Assembly: GCF_000020125.1 (NCBI RefSeq)
Contig: NC_010679.1
Location: 1-64,000 of the forward strand
Direction of reading: 5' to 3'
DNA length: 64,000 nucleotides
Source of the DNA: Paraburkholderia phytofirmans PsJN
Lineage (GTDB): Bacteria; Pseudomonadota; Gammaproteobacteria; Burkholderiales; Burkholderiaceae
Positions 43,333 to 51,833 of the stretch are shown here, piece after piece. The notes under the pieces are model-generated. The model made no database searches. It was not told where the DNA came from and saw nothing but the letters and a program-made list of their open reading frames with translations. Position numbers and translations under genes: made by a program. Numbering within the stretch: position 1 is the stretch's first letter; every line of letters begins with the position of its first letter.

Positions 43333-43355
43333 CTGGTTTGTGCCGCCGCCCTCAA

Positions 43356-43387
43356 ACGCCCCAGCAGCTCGCCGCGCTGGGGCGTTT
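43356..43387 (+). terminator. Repeated GC terminator
   Basis: CGCCCCAGC / GCTGGGGCG stem followed by TTTT, the same hairpin as after most operons here. Confidence 0.8.
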
Positions 43388-43429
43388 TGCTATGTGCCGC
43401 CCGAGCTGGGCGACAACCGCATTCGCGCC

Positions 43430-43654
43430 GGCAGTGGTGTGCCTGGGCCCGTGGCCGTCGATGTCCTGATCCGGGATACGGGGGTCTCGCCCGCTAAGGC
43501 GGTCGAGAGGTCTACCGACCCGGCCCCTACCGGATCACCCGGCAGTCCCCCGGACTGCCGGGCAGGGGACATCATCGACGGGTTCGAGACCTGTCTTTCA
43601 TCGACGGCCCCGTATGGCTTTGCAGAAAGGAGGTCGGCCGGCCGCGCCGATACT
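43430..43654 (+). ncRNA. Structured T-arm element, copy 2 (variant)
   Basis: Same layout as copy 1. Differences: GGTCGAGA for GGCCGAGA, one C fewer in the CCCCC strand, and TCATCGACGGCC in the outer stem (11 of 12 pairs). The 11-bp hairpin and T-arm are unchanged. Confidence 0.6.
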
Positions 43655-43713
43655 GTAATTCATATCGTCTATCACGCGCCCTACCTTATCTAAACAATCA
43701 ATCACCCATAATA

Positions 43714-43742
43714 TAGACGTTACGAGCTACGTAATGTAGAAT
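43714..43742 (+). promoter_or_regulatory. Repeated promoter with paired operators
   Basis: TAGACG, 17 bp, TAGAAT. Operator ATAGAC-N5-GAGCTAC at 43713; inverted partner at 43655-43672, 40 bp apart. Confidence 0.7.
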
Positions 43743-43766
43743 GGTTTTCACGATAAGCGCACGGGA

Positions 43767-44009
43767 ATGCTGAAAATGTCACGCAACACCGCTTACTTTG
43801 CACCGCTGGTTTGCCTTCCGACCGTCATTGTCGAGCCTGGCAACTACATCACCCGCTGCGGTGAAATTGTGTCGGTCAGCGTTGTGTCGTCGCGTCACGA
43901 TTTCGGCTGCAAAGGCACGTATTCGAACGAGGTCCGCGAATCGTGGCACCGCACAGGCCGCCTCTTCGGCTCGCGCGAGACCGCAAACGACATCGTGCGA
44001 ACCGCCTGA
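43767..44009 (+). CDS. Hypothetical 80-aa protein
   Basis: MLKMSRNTAYFAPLVCLPTV...; second Met at 43776 could be the start. Contains a beta-hairpin-like 'GNYITRCGEIVSVSVVS'. Unknown. Confidence 0.5.
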   Translation: MLKMSRNTAYFAPLVCLPTVIVEPGNYITRCGEIVSVSVVSSRHDFGCKGTYSNEVRESWHRTGRLFGSRETANDIVRTA

Positions 44010-44052
44010 CCCACCGCGTCAGGCTTGACATCCAATGACGAAGAGAGCAGCG

Positions 44053-44211
44053 ATGAAATGGCAAATCGTTTTAACAGAGCTTGACTCGTGGACTCGCACA
44101 GTGACCTGCACTTACGACGACGAGGCAACAGCTTTGCGTGTTGCAGCAATGGCGAATGGCGGTGCGGCCCAAAGCGGGCAACGTCACTACTACGTCGTCG
44201 TTCCGGCGTAA
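44053..44211 (+). CDS. Hypothetical 52-aa protein
   Basis: ATG after AGAGAGCAGCG: MKWQIVLTELDSWTRTVTCT, ending YYVVVPA. Strand-rich small protein, very short intergenic spacing. Unknown. Confidence 0.5.
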   Translation: MKWQIVLTELDSWTRTVTCTYDDEATALRVAAMANGGAAQSGQRHYYVVVPA

Positions 44212-44253
44212 CTACCACGCCGCTACAGCGGTTAATCCCGACGGAGAACGACG

Positions 44254-44436
44254 ATGGACATCTACCAAATCAGCAAAGCCGTAGCAGAGTTCCGCATCAA
44301 TGTGGAAAACAGCATCACAATGGAAGAGCGCAAGCAATCGGTGCAATGGCTTGCAAACAAGATCGGTGTAGAAGCTGCAAACACGATTGCGGTGGAAGAG
44401 TTTGGCTTGAAGTCGGACTACTACCGCGCAGCCTAA
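44254..44436 (+). CDS. Hypothetical 60-aa helical protein
   Basis: ATG after GGAGAACGACG: MDIYQISKAVAEFRINVENS; helical throughout. Unknown. Confidence 0.5.
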   Translation: MDIYQISKAVAEFRINVENSITMEERKQSVQWLANKIGVEAANTIAVEEFGLKSDYYRAA

Positions 44437-44480
44437 CAACACAGGCCCGCTACGGCGTGCGATGGCAAAGGGGAACGTTG

Positions 44481-44810
44481 ATGGACAAAACTGAAAGCAG
44501 AATCGCTCGCCGCGTCGTGTCGGCGTTGCTGGCCGCAGGCTACGGTATCAGCATCGACGACGGCGAGGCCGAGACGCCTGTTCTTCACGAAGAACGCAAG
44601 ATCATTCGCGAAATGAGCGCGACCTGTTCCGACCGCATCTATGTGTGGACTCGCGATAGCGTTGCGGATGCCGAGACTCGTCGCAATGGTTGGGTTCTGA
44701 TGGTGTACGGCAACGGCATCGACGTGCTGACGGACTACACAACAAATCTCGAAGCGACGTTGAAGCCTGTCAACGACTGGATATACAGCGAGCTTGCGAA
44801 GTCAAAATAA
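44481..44810 (+). CDS. Hypothetical 109-aa protein
   Basis: ATG after AGGGGAAC: MDKTESRIARRVVSALLAAG, 'DDGEAETPVLHEER', ending WIYSELAKSK. A nucleic-acid-mimic-like acidic middle, but no family recognised. Confidence 0.55.
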   Translation: MDKTESRIARRVVSALLAAGYGISIDDGEAETPVLHEERKIIREMSATCSDRIYVWTRDSVADAETRRNGWVLMVYGNGIDVLTDYTTNLEATLKPVNDWIYSELAKSK

Positions 44811-44852
44811 CCACCGCTCGCTATGGGCGGGCAATCACGAAAAGGAGGGACG

Positions 44853-44996
44853 ATGAAGACTTGCTATTGGCGCGGCGACCTCGCGCGTTACACGGGCAAG
44901 ACGATGACCCTACACGGCGGCCTGTTCTACGAAATCGAATTGCTCGAAGGCCACTTGAAAGGACAGATCAAGGTCACGCAGCGCGCGCCGACTTAA
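44853..44996 (+). CDS. Hypothetical 47-aa protein
   Basis: ATG after the strong AAAGGAGGG: MKTCYWRGDLARYTGKTMTL, ending QRAPT. Last gene of the operon. Confidence 0.5.
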   Translation: MKTCYWRGDLARYTGKTMTLHGGLFYEIELLEGHLKGQIKVTQRAPT

Positions 44997-45017
44997 CCAC
45001 AATACCAACCTCGTCAG

Positions 45018-45050
45018 ACGCCCCAGTAGCTCGCCGCGCTGGGGCGTTTT
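45018..45050 (+). terminator. Repeated GC terminator
   Basis: CGCCCCAG / CTGGGGCG stem then TTTT. Confidence 0.8.
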
Positions 45051-45103
45051 GCTTTCCGGCACGCGCGAGCTGGGCACGTCGGCCGGCGCGGCGCTCGCGC
45101 GCC

Positions 45104-45330
45104 GGCAGTGGTGTGCCTGGGCCCGTGGCCGTCGATGTCCTGATCCGGGATACGGGGGTCTCGCCCGCTAAGGCGGCCGAGAGGTCTACCGACCCGGCCC
45201 CCTACCGGATCACCCGGCAGTCCCCCGGACTGCCGGGCAGGGGACATCATCGACGGGTTCGAGACCTGTCTTACATCGACGGCCCCGTTTGGCTTTGCAG
45301 AAAGGAGGTCGGCCGGCCGCGCCGATACTG
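45104..45330 (+). ncRNA. Structured T-arm element, copy 3
   Basis: Full copy; outer stem strands at 45127-45138 and 45273-45284; matches copies 4-6 in the structured core. Confidence 0.6.
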
Positions 45331-45388
45331 TAATTCATATCGTCTATCACGCGCCCTACCCTATCTAAACAATCAATCGCCTAACGTA

Positions 45389-45417
45389 TAGACGCGATGA
45401 ACTACTAGGAGTAGAAT
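45389..45417 (+). promoter_or_regulatory. Repeated promoter with paired operators
   Basis: TAGACG, 17 bp, TAGAAT. Operators at 45330-45347 and 45388-45405, 40 bp apart. Confidence 0.7.
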
Positions 45418-45445
45418 GGTTTTCATGGTGAACGGAGACGGGATC

Positions 45446-45631
45446 ATGTCGGAATACAACGATGCCTACTATCCGAGTTGGCCGCGTTTCGTTAGCAAGG
45501 ACGAGGCGGTGCGGTACGCAGAGAAGAATCACAAGCGGTTTGTGTACGAAGTTACCGCACCGTTGAGCACGTTCTATTTTGCTTGGAACGATCCGTCGTA
45601 TGACCTCGATGTGGTTTATCAGGGCTGGTGA
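45446..45631 (+). CDS. Hypothetical 61-aa protein
   Basis: ATG after GGAGACGGGATC: MSEYNDAYYPSWPRFVSKDE. Aromatic-rich. The upstream ATG at 45416 overlaps the -10. Unknown. Confidence 0.5.
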   Translation: MSEYNDAYYPSWPRFVSKDEAVRYAEKNHKRFVYEVTAPLSTFYFAWNDPSYDLDVVYQGW

Positions 45632-45704
45632 GGGATCAAGGCGCAGCATCAACGAAGCCGACCTTTCGGCCGCGTTGCAATCACATTTTTTGACGGAGGT
45701 TTCG

Positions 45705-46664
45705 ATGAGTGCAATTTCGCTGAAGCAAATGGCAGAGGACAAGGAAAATCCTGCGGTCTCAAAGCTCACGGGTTTCTATGTGGACCCGCGCATTCTGGAG
45801 TTCGAGGAAGGTTTCAATCTCCGCATCGAGACGAAAGCGCTGCAAGCGTCGATTGATGCGCTCGAAATCGCCTACATCAATGGCGCGGTTTTCCCTCCCA
45901 TTGACGTTAAGGTGGTGGACGGTCGTGTGATCCTGCGAGACGGCCATCGCAGAACGCGAGCGGTTTTGCAAGCCATCGCGAAGGGACACGATGCCCGCCG
46001 TATGGAGGCGCGCGAGTTCAAGGGCAACGATGCGGACAGCGTCCGTCACATGATGGGAACGGCGGACAGCCGGCAGCTTTCCACGCTGGAAAAAGGCATC
46101 GGCTATAAGCGTCTGCTGCGCATGGGCTGGACGAAGCAAGAAGTTTGCGCCGACCGGAACGTGTCGATTACTCACCTCGAACAAGCGCTGACGCTCGCGA
46201 ACGCCAATTCGGACGTGCAGATACTCCTGGCGGATGAGCTGGTGTCGGTGAGCGCTGCGCTGGACGCGTTGCGCGAACACGGTGAAGACGCCGGCAAGGT
46301 GTTGCAGACGATGGTTGAGGATGCGCCTACGGAAGTCGCCGAAGACGGGCAGGAACGCCGCAAGAAGGTCACGAGGCGGGAGACCAACGCGGCCCGCAAG
46401 CCGGTAGTCAGTCGCGCACTTCCGCGCAAGCTGACCGACCGCTATGTAAGCAGTGTCGGCACACTGTTCGGCTCGATGACGGACGATTTCCGCGCCCGCA
46501 TTGTGACGGCCACGGACGATGCGATGATTCCGGTCTCAGCTCGGCACCTGAAGGAGCTGCTTGCCGCTCACGCGGAGACCGTGGAGATTCGCGGTTCGGA
46601 CACCAATGAAGGCGATCCGGTTCCCGATCCGCGTCAAGGCAACCTTTTGACCGCTTCGGCATGA
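45705..46664 (+). CDS. ParB/RepB-like N-domain protein
   Basis: A 319-aa protein. Residues ~35-100 match the ParB/Srx-type N-domain ('FPPIDVKVVDGRVILRDGHRR', with the GHRR signature). An HTH-like middle follows (KRLLRMGWTKQEVCADRNVS) and a variable helical C-half. ParB-like proteins of this size are typical of plasmid leading regions and phages. It could bind the repeated 18-bp operators, which is untested. Confidence 0.75.
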   Translation: MSAISLKQMAEDKENPAVSKLTGFYVDPRILEFEEGFNLRIETKALQASIDALEIAYINGAVFPPIDVKVVDGRVILRDGHRRTRAVLQAIAKGHDARRMEAREFKGNDADSVRHMMGTADSRQLSTLEKGIGYKRLLRMGWTKQEVCADRNVSITHLEQALTLANANSDVQILLADELVSVSAALDALREHGEDAGKVLQTMVEDAPTEVAEDGQERRKKVTRRETNAARKPVVSRALPRKLTDRYVSSVGTLFGSMTDDFRARIVTATDDAMIPVSARHLKELLAAHAETVEIRGSDTNEGDPVPDPRQGNLLTASA

Positions 46665-46723
46665 CGCCCTATTGCGCCGGCCGAAAGGTGTGACCGGCGC
46701 TCCCTTCAGCCTACGAGGGCTCT

Positions 46724-46978
46724 ATGGTTCAGTTTGCAGAAATCATTCGCGCTGCGCGCCATCGCTATCTGGAAACGGGCGAAACGGCGGGCTATCAGGC
46801 TATCGGAGTCGGCATGTGCGAGGATGCTGCGCTCGATATTCTTGTGGGACTTGCGCCGGCCGACGAAGACGCGCAGACATGCCGCGACGATGATCCGTCA
46901 TGGCTTGCCGGCCTATCCTTCGATTATGAACCGTTCGACAGTGATGCCTTGCTGTTTGGCGGCCCACGACTAAACTGA
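46724..46978 (+). CDS. Hypothetical 84-aa acidic protein
   Basis: MVQFAEIIRAARHRYLETGE, rich in Asp/Glu toward the end (PADEDAQTCRDDDPSW). Could be a DNA-mimic type protein. Unknown. Confidence 0.5.
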   Translation: MVQFAEIIRAARHRYLETGETAGYQAIGVGMCEDAALDILVGLAPADEDAQTCRDDDPSWLAGLSFDYEPFDSDALLFGGPRLN

Positions 46979-47015
46979 CCGCATCATCCAGTCAAGCGAA
47001 CAATCAAGGTGCAGC

Positions 47016-47308
47016 ATGTCTTTATATCGGTGTGAGTCTTGCGGGTGCGTCGAGAATACGGCCACGGGCTTTTTTACGGCCGCGAAGACGAACGTTGGCC
47101 GGCCGACATACGCGGCAAGGCGTTGTGCTCTGCCTGCGGCCCTAGCACGGCACCGGATGGCACTGAAACTGGATATGGTAAGTGGCACGGCCTGTTTCCT
47201 CGTCGCAGCGCGAGCGGAATGCTGGTCGATCAAAACGGATGCCTCTGGCGGAAGGAAAGCAGTCTGCCAGCGTATGTGAGGATCGTTAGAACGGTGGAAG
47301 AGGATTGA
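47016..47308 (+). pseudogene. Zn-ribbon-like protein with a frameshift at a T6 run
   Basis: Frame 1 begins MSLYRCESCGCVENTATGFF; a -1 shift at CTTTTTTA (47070-47077) continues as YGREDERWPADIRGKALC, 'SACGPSTAPDGTE', GKWHGLF to a stop at 47308. The two parts together give one plausible protein of about 97 residues with two Cys pairs. Indel in the homopolymer, slippage or sequencing error are all possible. Confidence 0.6.
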
Positions 47309-47328
47309 CATGAAACAACGCCGCGCAG

Positions 47329-47363
47329 CGCCCCGCAGCTAATCAGCTCCGGGGCTTTTTTAT
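47329..47363 (+). terminator. Terminator, variant
   Basis: GCCCCG...CGGGGC hairpin with inner AGCT/AGCT, followed by TTTTTT. Confidence 0.75.
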
Positions 47364-47428
47364 TTCCGCGTAATTCATACAGTCTATCGAAAGGCCGGGT
47401 AAATTAGAACGTTCAATCGCTACGATAT

Positions 47429-47457
47429 AGACGCCGCGAATTACATCGGGTAAAATG
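47429..47457 (+). promoter_or_regulatory. Repeated promoter with paired operators, no T-arm element
   Basis: TAGACG, 17 bp, TAAAAT. Operators at 47370-47387 and 47428-47445, again exactly 40 bp apart. The structured element is absent here, showing the operator pair is separable from it. Confidence 0.7.
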
Positions 47458-47492
47458 TCTTTCATGATGATTTGAAACGAGGGCAGTACATC

Positions 47493-47726
47493 ATGGAAAA
47501 AAAGAACTATCAGGTTGGCATCGACGTGAGCGTATATGACCCGGAAACGCTTTTTGTCGCCGCTCTTGACCACGCAATGCGGATCGACGGTCTCAGCAAA
47601 ACCGCTGCGCTGGAAGAGCTGAAGCCGGGAGGCGAAATCGACCCGCGCGCCTGCCTCATTATGATCCTTGATCCGGGCTCTGTGCCTGGCTGCGGAATCA
47701 ACGAATCGACCGCCCAGGAATACTGA
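47493..47726 (+). CDS. Hypothetical 77-aa protein
   Basis: ATG after CGAGGGCAG: MEKKNYQVGIDVSVYDPETL, 'GLSKTAALEELKPGGEI'. Soluble, unknown; followed after 5 bp by the next gene. Confidence 0.5.
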   Translation: MEKKNYQVGIDVSVYDPETLFVAALDHAMRIDGLSKTAALEELKPGGEIDPRACLIMILDPGSVPGCGINESTAQEY

Positions 47727-47731
47727 CTGCC

Positions 47732-47947
47732 ATGAACGCCCCTACCCGCCCTCTCCCGCTGTCGTCGTTGTTGAATTTTATTCATCAGCACTTCACCGAA
47801 GCAGTCGCGCTGCCAAACGGCAAAATTCTTGCCCGTGAGGACTTCGCCGCACCCGCCGGCCTGCTCGAAGAGCAAGGCCATTACGGTCCCTACTGGACTG
47901 TGATCGAGCCCGAGCTTTCGGCCGTCCGCGACTGGCTCAACTACTGA
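47732..47947 (+). CDS. Hypothetical 71-aa protein
   Basis: MNAPTRPLPLSSLLNFIHQH..., ending AVRDWLNY. Unknown. Confidence 0.45.
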   Translation: MNAPTRPLPLSSLLNFIHQHFTEAVALPNGKILAREDFAAPAGLLEEQGHYGPYWTVIEPELSAVRDWLNY

Positions 47948-47962
47948 CTAGAGTCACCCAGC

Positions 47963-48004
47963 AACCAGTTTGGATTACACGATCCAGACTGGTTTATGTA
48001 ATCC
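47963..48004 (+). promoter_or_regulatory. Interleaved inverted repeats: potential H-type pseudoknot
   Basis: AACCAGT (47963) pairs with ACTGGTT (47988), and GGATTAC (47972) with GTAATCC (47998), in interleaved order, 22 nt before the next start codon. Confidence 0.5.
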
Positions 48005-48025
48005 ATAATCGTTCAGGGACATAGC

Positions 48026-48514
48026 ATGCTGCAAGATCAACCGCTTCGCTTCAGAACGACAGCCTGGGAGCGCGCGAGGCGCACACGCTCGCCCAGCCGG
48101 CCGGATTTCGCTCGCTACCTTCGTCGGATCGCACGCCCAATGCAGATTTGCTATCAGCAACTCATGCAGGCGTACAACGGCGAGCCCGTTGGTGTCGAAT
48201 GCCGAATGTTGGAGCGCGACGCTTGGGCCTTTGTTGTGCCTGAAATGTCGGGCTCGGAGCCGTGGCGAATCCAGCGATTTGATCTGGATGGGTTCGTTGG
48301 GCACGGGGCTTATGGCACTCTTGCCGAGGCAGTAGAGGGAATGTTGCAGGAGGGGTATCAAATCACCGATCCCGGCGCGCTCGACAGGGTAGCGGCATCA
48401 ATCCGCTGGGCGGATGGCGTCAGGCGTGCGGCAATCATGCAGAAGCATCAGGAAGGGCTCATTACCTACGCTCAGATGATTGAGGAAATGACATCCGCCT
48501 CTTCGACCCTTTAG
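48026..48514 (+). CDS. Hypothetical 162-aa protein
   Basis: MLQDQPLRFRTTAWERARRT then a folded part with ICYQQLMQAYNGEPVGVECR and a helical end. An internal Met at 48140 is an alternative start. Not recognised. Confidence 0.55.
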   Translation: MLQDQPLRFRTTAWERARRTRSPSRPDFARYLRRIARPMQICYQQLMQAYNGEPVGVECRMLERDAWAFVVPEMSGSEPWRIQRFDLDGFVGHGAYGTLAEAVEGMLQEGYQITDPGALDRVAASIRWADGVRRAAIMQKHQEGLITYAQMIEEMTSASSTL

Positions 48515-48553
48515 TCGGCACACGTTGCACGGACAACCGTTTGCTTTCTTCCA

Positions 48554-48585
48554 CGCCCCAGCAGCTCGCCGCGACGGGGCGTTTT
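48554..48585 (+). terminator. Repeated GC terminator, shorter stem
   Basis: CGCCCC / GGGGCG stem then TTTT. Confidence 0.7.
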
Positions 48586-48627
48586 GCTATGGGCCGCGCG
48601 AGCTTGGGCCGCAACCGCTTGCACACG

Positions 48628-48707
48628 GCATCGCCGGGTTCGAGACCTGTCTTTCATCGACGGCCCCGTTTGGCTTTGCAGAAAAGAGGCCGGCCGCGCC
48701 GATACGG
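48628..48707 (+). repeat. Truncated T-arm element
   Basis: Only the 3' third remains: T-arm loop (GGGTTCGAGACC), TCATCGACGGCC and the flank to GATACGG. The 5' stem partners are deleted, so it cannot form the outer stem. Confidence 0.65.
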
Positions 48708-48765
48708 TAATTCATATCGTCTATTGCGCGCCCTACCCGATCTAAACAATCAATCACCTAACGTA

Positions 48766-48794
48766 TAGACGGCACGAACTACGGCGCGTAGAAT
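48766..48794 (+). promoter_or_regulatory. Repeated promoter with paired operators
   Basis: TAGACG, 17 bp, TAGAAT. Operators at 48707-48724 and 48765-48782. Confidence 0.7.
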
Positions 48795-48824
48795 AGATGT
48801 CATGATGATCGAAAGGAGAAGCCG

Positions 48825-49037
48825 ATGAAGACATCTACTGGTATGGCCCGAGCGCAGTTGCGGGAGTTGTTCAAGTCACGTCGCGTCATGGCGGCAGATC
48901 GGAAGAACCGTAACAATCCCCTTGGGCTCAGGGTGGCCGCGCTGAATGCTCAATACGAGTGCGACCAACGCATCAAGTGTGAGCTGGCTGCGGGTGCGCG
49001 GCATCGGGTTTCGTGCGAGGGGGTGCGAAGTGCATGA
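48825..49037 (+). CDS. Hypothetical 70-aa basic protein
   Basis: ATG after AAAGGAGAAGCCG: MKTSTGMARAQLRELFKSRR. Overlaps the next gene by 8 bp. Unknown. Confidence 0.5.
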   Translation: MKTSTGMARAQLRELFKSRRVMAADRKNRNNPLGLRVAALNAQYECDQRIKCELAAGARHRVSCEGVRSA

Positions 49038-49224
49038 GTGGGATGAAGTAGCCGAGGCTATGTTGCCGAACTTCCTGCGCTGGATCGGCGAGCGCGGGAA
49101 GCTCCGCACGCCGGCCGCTGCGAGCGAATACGTGCGTGAGCAAATGCCAGACGAGGGCATGGTGCTGCGCGACAACGTTGCGGATTCGCTCTACCGGATT
49201 TCTGGCCGGATCAACCAGGACTAA
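49030..49224 (+). CDS. Hypothetical 64-aa protein
   Basis: GTG start after GAGGGGG: (M)HEWDEVAEAMLPNFLRWIG..., helical with acidic patches. Unknown. Confidence 0.5.
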   Translation: MHEWDEVAEAMLPNFLRWIGERGKLRTPAAASEYVREQMPDEGMVLRDNVADSLYRISGRINQD

Positions 49225-49261
49225 ACCAAGTGTTGCCGTGCGAGCATGGAAAGGGGTTGCA

Positions 49262-49411
49262 ATGAGTGAAGCAGCGTGGGCGCTACTCTGTGCCCGTATC
49301 GACTTGGCCGTGTCGAAAAATGATGGTCACGTAGAGCGGGCCAAGGCGGCGATGGAATACGCGAAGGCGCTTGCGTCCAGGCTGTTGTCGCCCTCGGCCT
49401 ACTCCTACTAA
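49262..49411 (+). CDS. Hypothetical 49-aa helical protein
   Basis: ATG after AAAGGGG: MSEAAWALLCARIDLAVSKN, helical, ends SPSAYSY. Confidence 0.45.
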   Translation: MSEAAWALLCARIDLAVSKNDGHVERAKAAMEYAKALASRLLSPSAYSY

Positions 49412-49532
49412 CTATCCGCCGCTCTGAGTTTGAACGCCCCAGCAGCTTGCCGCGCTGGGGCGTTTTGCTATGGGGCTCGCGCACGGGCGAGCGGGCCGGA
49501 TAGCCGGCGCGATGGCGTCACTTCGTGGCGGA

Positions 49533-49628
49533 GAAATGGGGATGCGGTTATCCACCGCCCGCCTGCGGCGGCCCGTGGATAACCGCACCGCGCCCCTGCC
49601 TCTTGCGGGCCGGGCGCTTCCCCATTTT
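49533..49628. repeat. Three-way element with inverted DnaA-box-like sequences, copy 2
   Basis: Outer stem AAATGGGGA/TCCCCATTT; hairpin 1 GCGGTTATCCAC/GTGGATAACCGC; hairpin 2 GCGCCC/GGGCGC. TTATCCAC is 8 of 9 bases of the DnaA box. Confidence 0.7.
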
Positions 49629-49734
49629 GCGGCGGCCGGCAATCCGGCAAGCCCAGCTCGCGCGGATGCGCGAGATACCGTCAGCGGCCGGTTCCCGGCC
49701 GGAATGTGGTTTTACGGGCCGACGCTTGCGCGCC

Positions 49735-49961
49735 GGCAGTGGTGTGCCTGGGCCCGTGGCCGTCGATGTCCTGATCCGGGATACGGGGGTCTCGCCCGCT
49801 AAGGCGGCCGAGAGGTCTACCGACCCGGCCCCCTACCGGATCACCCGGCAGTCCCCCGGACTGCCGGGCAGGGGACATCATCGACGGGTTCGAGACCTGT
49901 CTTACATCGACGGCCCCGTTTGGCTTTGCAGGAAGGAGGTCGGCCGGCCGCGCCGATACTG
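49735..49961 (+). ncRNA. Structured T-arm element, copy 4
   Basis: Full copy; outer stem strands 49758-49769 and 49904-49915. Confidence 0.6.
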
Positions 49962-50019
49962 TAATTCATATCGTCTATCACGCGCCCTACCCTATCTAAA
50001 CAATCAATCGCCTAACGTA

Positions 50020-50048
50020 TAGACAGAACGAATTACGAAGCGTACAAT
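50020..50048 (+). promoter_or_regulatory. Repeated promoter with paired operators
   Basis: TAGACA, 17 bp, TACAAT; the operator pair is conserved. Confidence 0.7.
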
Positions 50049-50076
50049 GGTTTTCATGGTGATCGGGAGTTGAGCG

Positions 50077-50421
50077 ATGAAAAAGACGGGGCGTTTTCTG
50101 GTTGTAGGCGTGGACGATTCGCAGAATTTCTGCCAATGCTGCGGCCGAACCGGCCTGAAACGTGTCGCATGGATTCGCGATACGGAGACCGATGAAGTCA
50201 AGCACTTCGGCATGAATTGCGCAACGGCTCCCGCCAAGGCGTTCGGGGTCGCGCACGAAATTCGGCTGGCCCTTCGTGCGTTCGAGAACGCCCAGGCGAT
50301 TCGTGCAGCTCGCGCGAGCCGCACCTACCGCGCAGCCGGCGGCGAATACACGAAGGTCGGCCCGACTCAATGGCAGGTTGCAGACCGCAACCTTTGGGCA
50401 AAGTGCTTTGCCGCCGCGTAA
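50077..50421 (+). CDS. Hypothetical zinc-finger-like protein, 114 aa
   Basis: MKKTGRFLVVGVDDSQNFCQ with CQCCGRTGLKR and later HFGMNCATA: a Cys/His knuckle resembling small ssDNA- or host-protein-binding factors. The C-half is basic and helical. Not assigned. Confidence 0.55.
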   Translation: MKKTGRFLVVGVDDSQNFCQCCGRTGLKRVAWIRDTETDEVKHFGMNCATAPAKAFGVAHEIRLALRAFENAQAIRAARASRTYRAAGGEYTKVGPTQWQVADRNLWAKCFAAA

Positions 50422-50439
50422 CGGAAAAGGAGAACGACA

Positions 50440-50697
50440 GTGAACATCGTTGCTCGTGCTATGCAGCTCGATCTGTTGATTGAGACCAACGAGGTAATCA
50501 TCACGGCTGAAGCGGGGGACGGAATCCGCCTCACGACCTACCGTGGCAAACACAACCGTAGTGCGATTCTGTCGTTTCTCGAATTCGCAGGAAGGAAGGC
50601 GCGCGCCATCGTCTATAGCCACGAAGAGAAGGCCGGCCCTGTCGGCATTGACATTGCATCGGGCGAATCGCTCGCATGGCTCGCCGCCGACAAGTGA
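50440..50697 (+). CDS. Hypothetical 85-aa protein
   Basis: GTG start after AAAGGAGAACGAC. Beta-rich (LIETNEVIITAEAGDGIRLT). Unknown. Confidence 0.5.
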   Translation: MNIVARAMQLDLLIETNEVIITAEAGDGIRLTTYRGKHNRSAILSFLEFAGRKARAIVYSHEEKAGPVGIDIASGESLAWLAADK

Positions 50698-50731
50698 CAG
50701 GTATCAACATTATCAACCGATGGGAGGCGAA

Positions 50732-51109
50732 GTGAAAAACGTTTCGTTCAAAGTGGTTTCGAGACTGGCATCTTTTCCGGTCCACTACGCTGTAATGTAC
50801 ACCGCTTTTTTCGGCGCACTCGTGGGTTTCGTTGGCTGCGGATACGAAGCGTATATGCGTAACGAGCTTCTGATGTCGGGTGGTCCGGCCGCGCTTGATG
50901 CATACCTGAACGCACCCGTGAATGTTCAGGATAGCTTGCTCGCATTCATGTTTGCGTCAGTTTCAGGTCAGGTGCCTGCGTTTAACGCCGTCTGGATCGG
51001 CGTGTGTGCATGGATCATGTTTGCACTGGCACCGGCAGTCGGATTTGCGATTCTTGGTGCGCGGCTCGTGGTCGCTCGCTCGTTCTTCCTCGTTCGTGCT
51101 GAAGGGTGA
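50732..51109 (+). CDS. Membrane protein, 125 aa
   Basis: GTG after GGGAGGCGAA. Two helices: HYAVMYTAFFGALVGFVGCG and IGVCAWIMFALAPAVGFAIL, with an extracytoplasmic loop between. Might be an entry-exclusion type product; no motif proves this. Confidence 0.55.
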   Translation: MKNVSFKVVSRLASFPVHYAVMYTAFFGALVGFVGCGYEAYMRNELLMSGGPAALDAYLNAPVNVQDSLLAFMFASVSGQVPAFNAVWIGVCAWIMFALAPAVGFAILGARLVVARSFFLVRAEG

Positions 51110-51113
51110 CGCT

Positions 51114-51710
51114 ATGTGCAGCCGTACTCATGCTCTCAATGCCCGCGTGCAGTGGGCTCTTTACACAGTCGCGCTAGTTGCGGGCGATCAACTGGCGGCA
51201 GAATGCCGGCGCGTTGAGGCGAACTGGCACGCACAAAACAGCGGCGACGCATCGGCGCGAGCGAACGACAATTCGCTTCCCTGCCTGCTATCGGACGTGC
51301 CTGCGTTGGCCGAGGTCTGGCAACACGCGTATGCAGAGAAGATGGAGCAGATTTGCAGGCTTCGCACGCCGGACGGAATCCGGCAGTGGATCGCGGAAAT
51401 CGCTGATGCCGCGAACAAGGGATGCGGTTTGGTGTACGAGCTTTTCGCGTCCAATTTTTCTGCGGCAGTGGACCGGAACATCGGGACCATCGAGCCGGAA
51501 TATCGCGAACAGGCGATGCAGATTGCCCGTGAGCACGGTTACATGACGCCGGAAGAATCAGACGCAATGTGGGCCGAAATGCGATCCGATGGCTATTGCA
51601 GTCATGGCTTGGACGCGCAGACATGCCCGTGCGGTTGCTTTGAGCACGATGACGGCTACTATGACGAACCGATGCAGGACCTGGCGGAATTGGGTTACGG
51701 CGACGAATGA
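51114..51710 (+). CDS. Hypothetical 198-aa protein with C-terminal Cys cluster
   Basis: ATG after GAAGGG. Helical body and C-terminal CSHGLDAQTCPCGCFEHDDG, a probable metal site, ending very acidic. Unknown. Confidence 0.55.
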   Translation: MCSRTHALNARVQWALYTVALVAGDQLAAECRRVEANWHAQNSGDASARANDNSLPCLLSDVPALAEVWQHAYAEKMEQICRLRTPDGIRQWIAEIADAANKGCGLVYELFASNFSAAVDRNIGTIEPEYREQAMQIAREHGYMTPEESDAMWAEMRSDGYCSHGLDAQTCPCGCFEHDDGYYDEPMQDLAELGYGDE

Positions 51711-51833
51711 TGCCGGATGACTGACGCCGGTCGAACGCCCCAGCAGCTTGCCGCGCTGGGGCGTTTTGCTATGGGGCTCGCGCACGGGCGAGCGGGCCGG
51801 ATAGCCGGCGCGATGGCGTCACTTCGTGGCGGG

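Larger units (their letters stand above)
49434..50060 (+). repeat. 627-bp intergenic module, copy I
   Basis: Terminator, DnaA-box three-way element, T-arm element and promoter in one block, nearly identical to 51735-52361 and 59815-60440. Confidence 0.85.
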
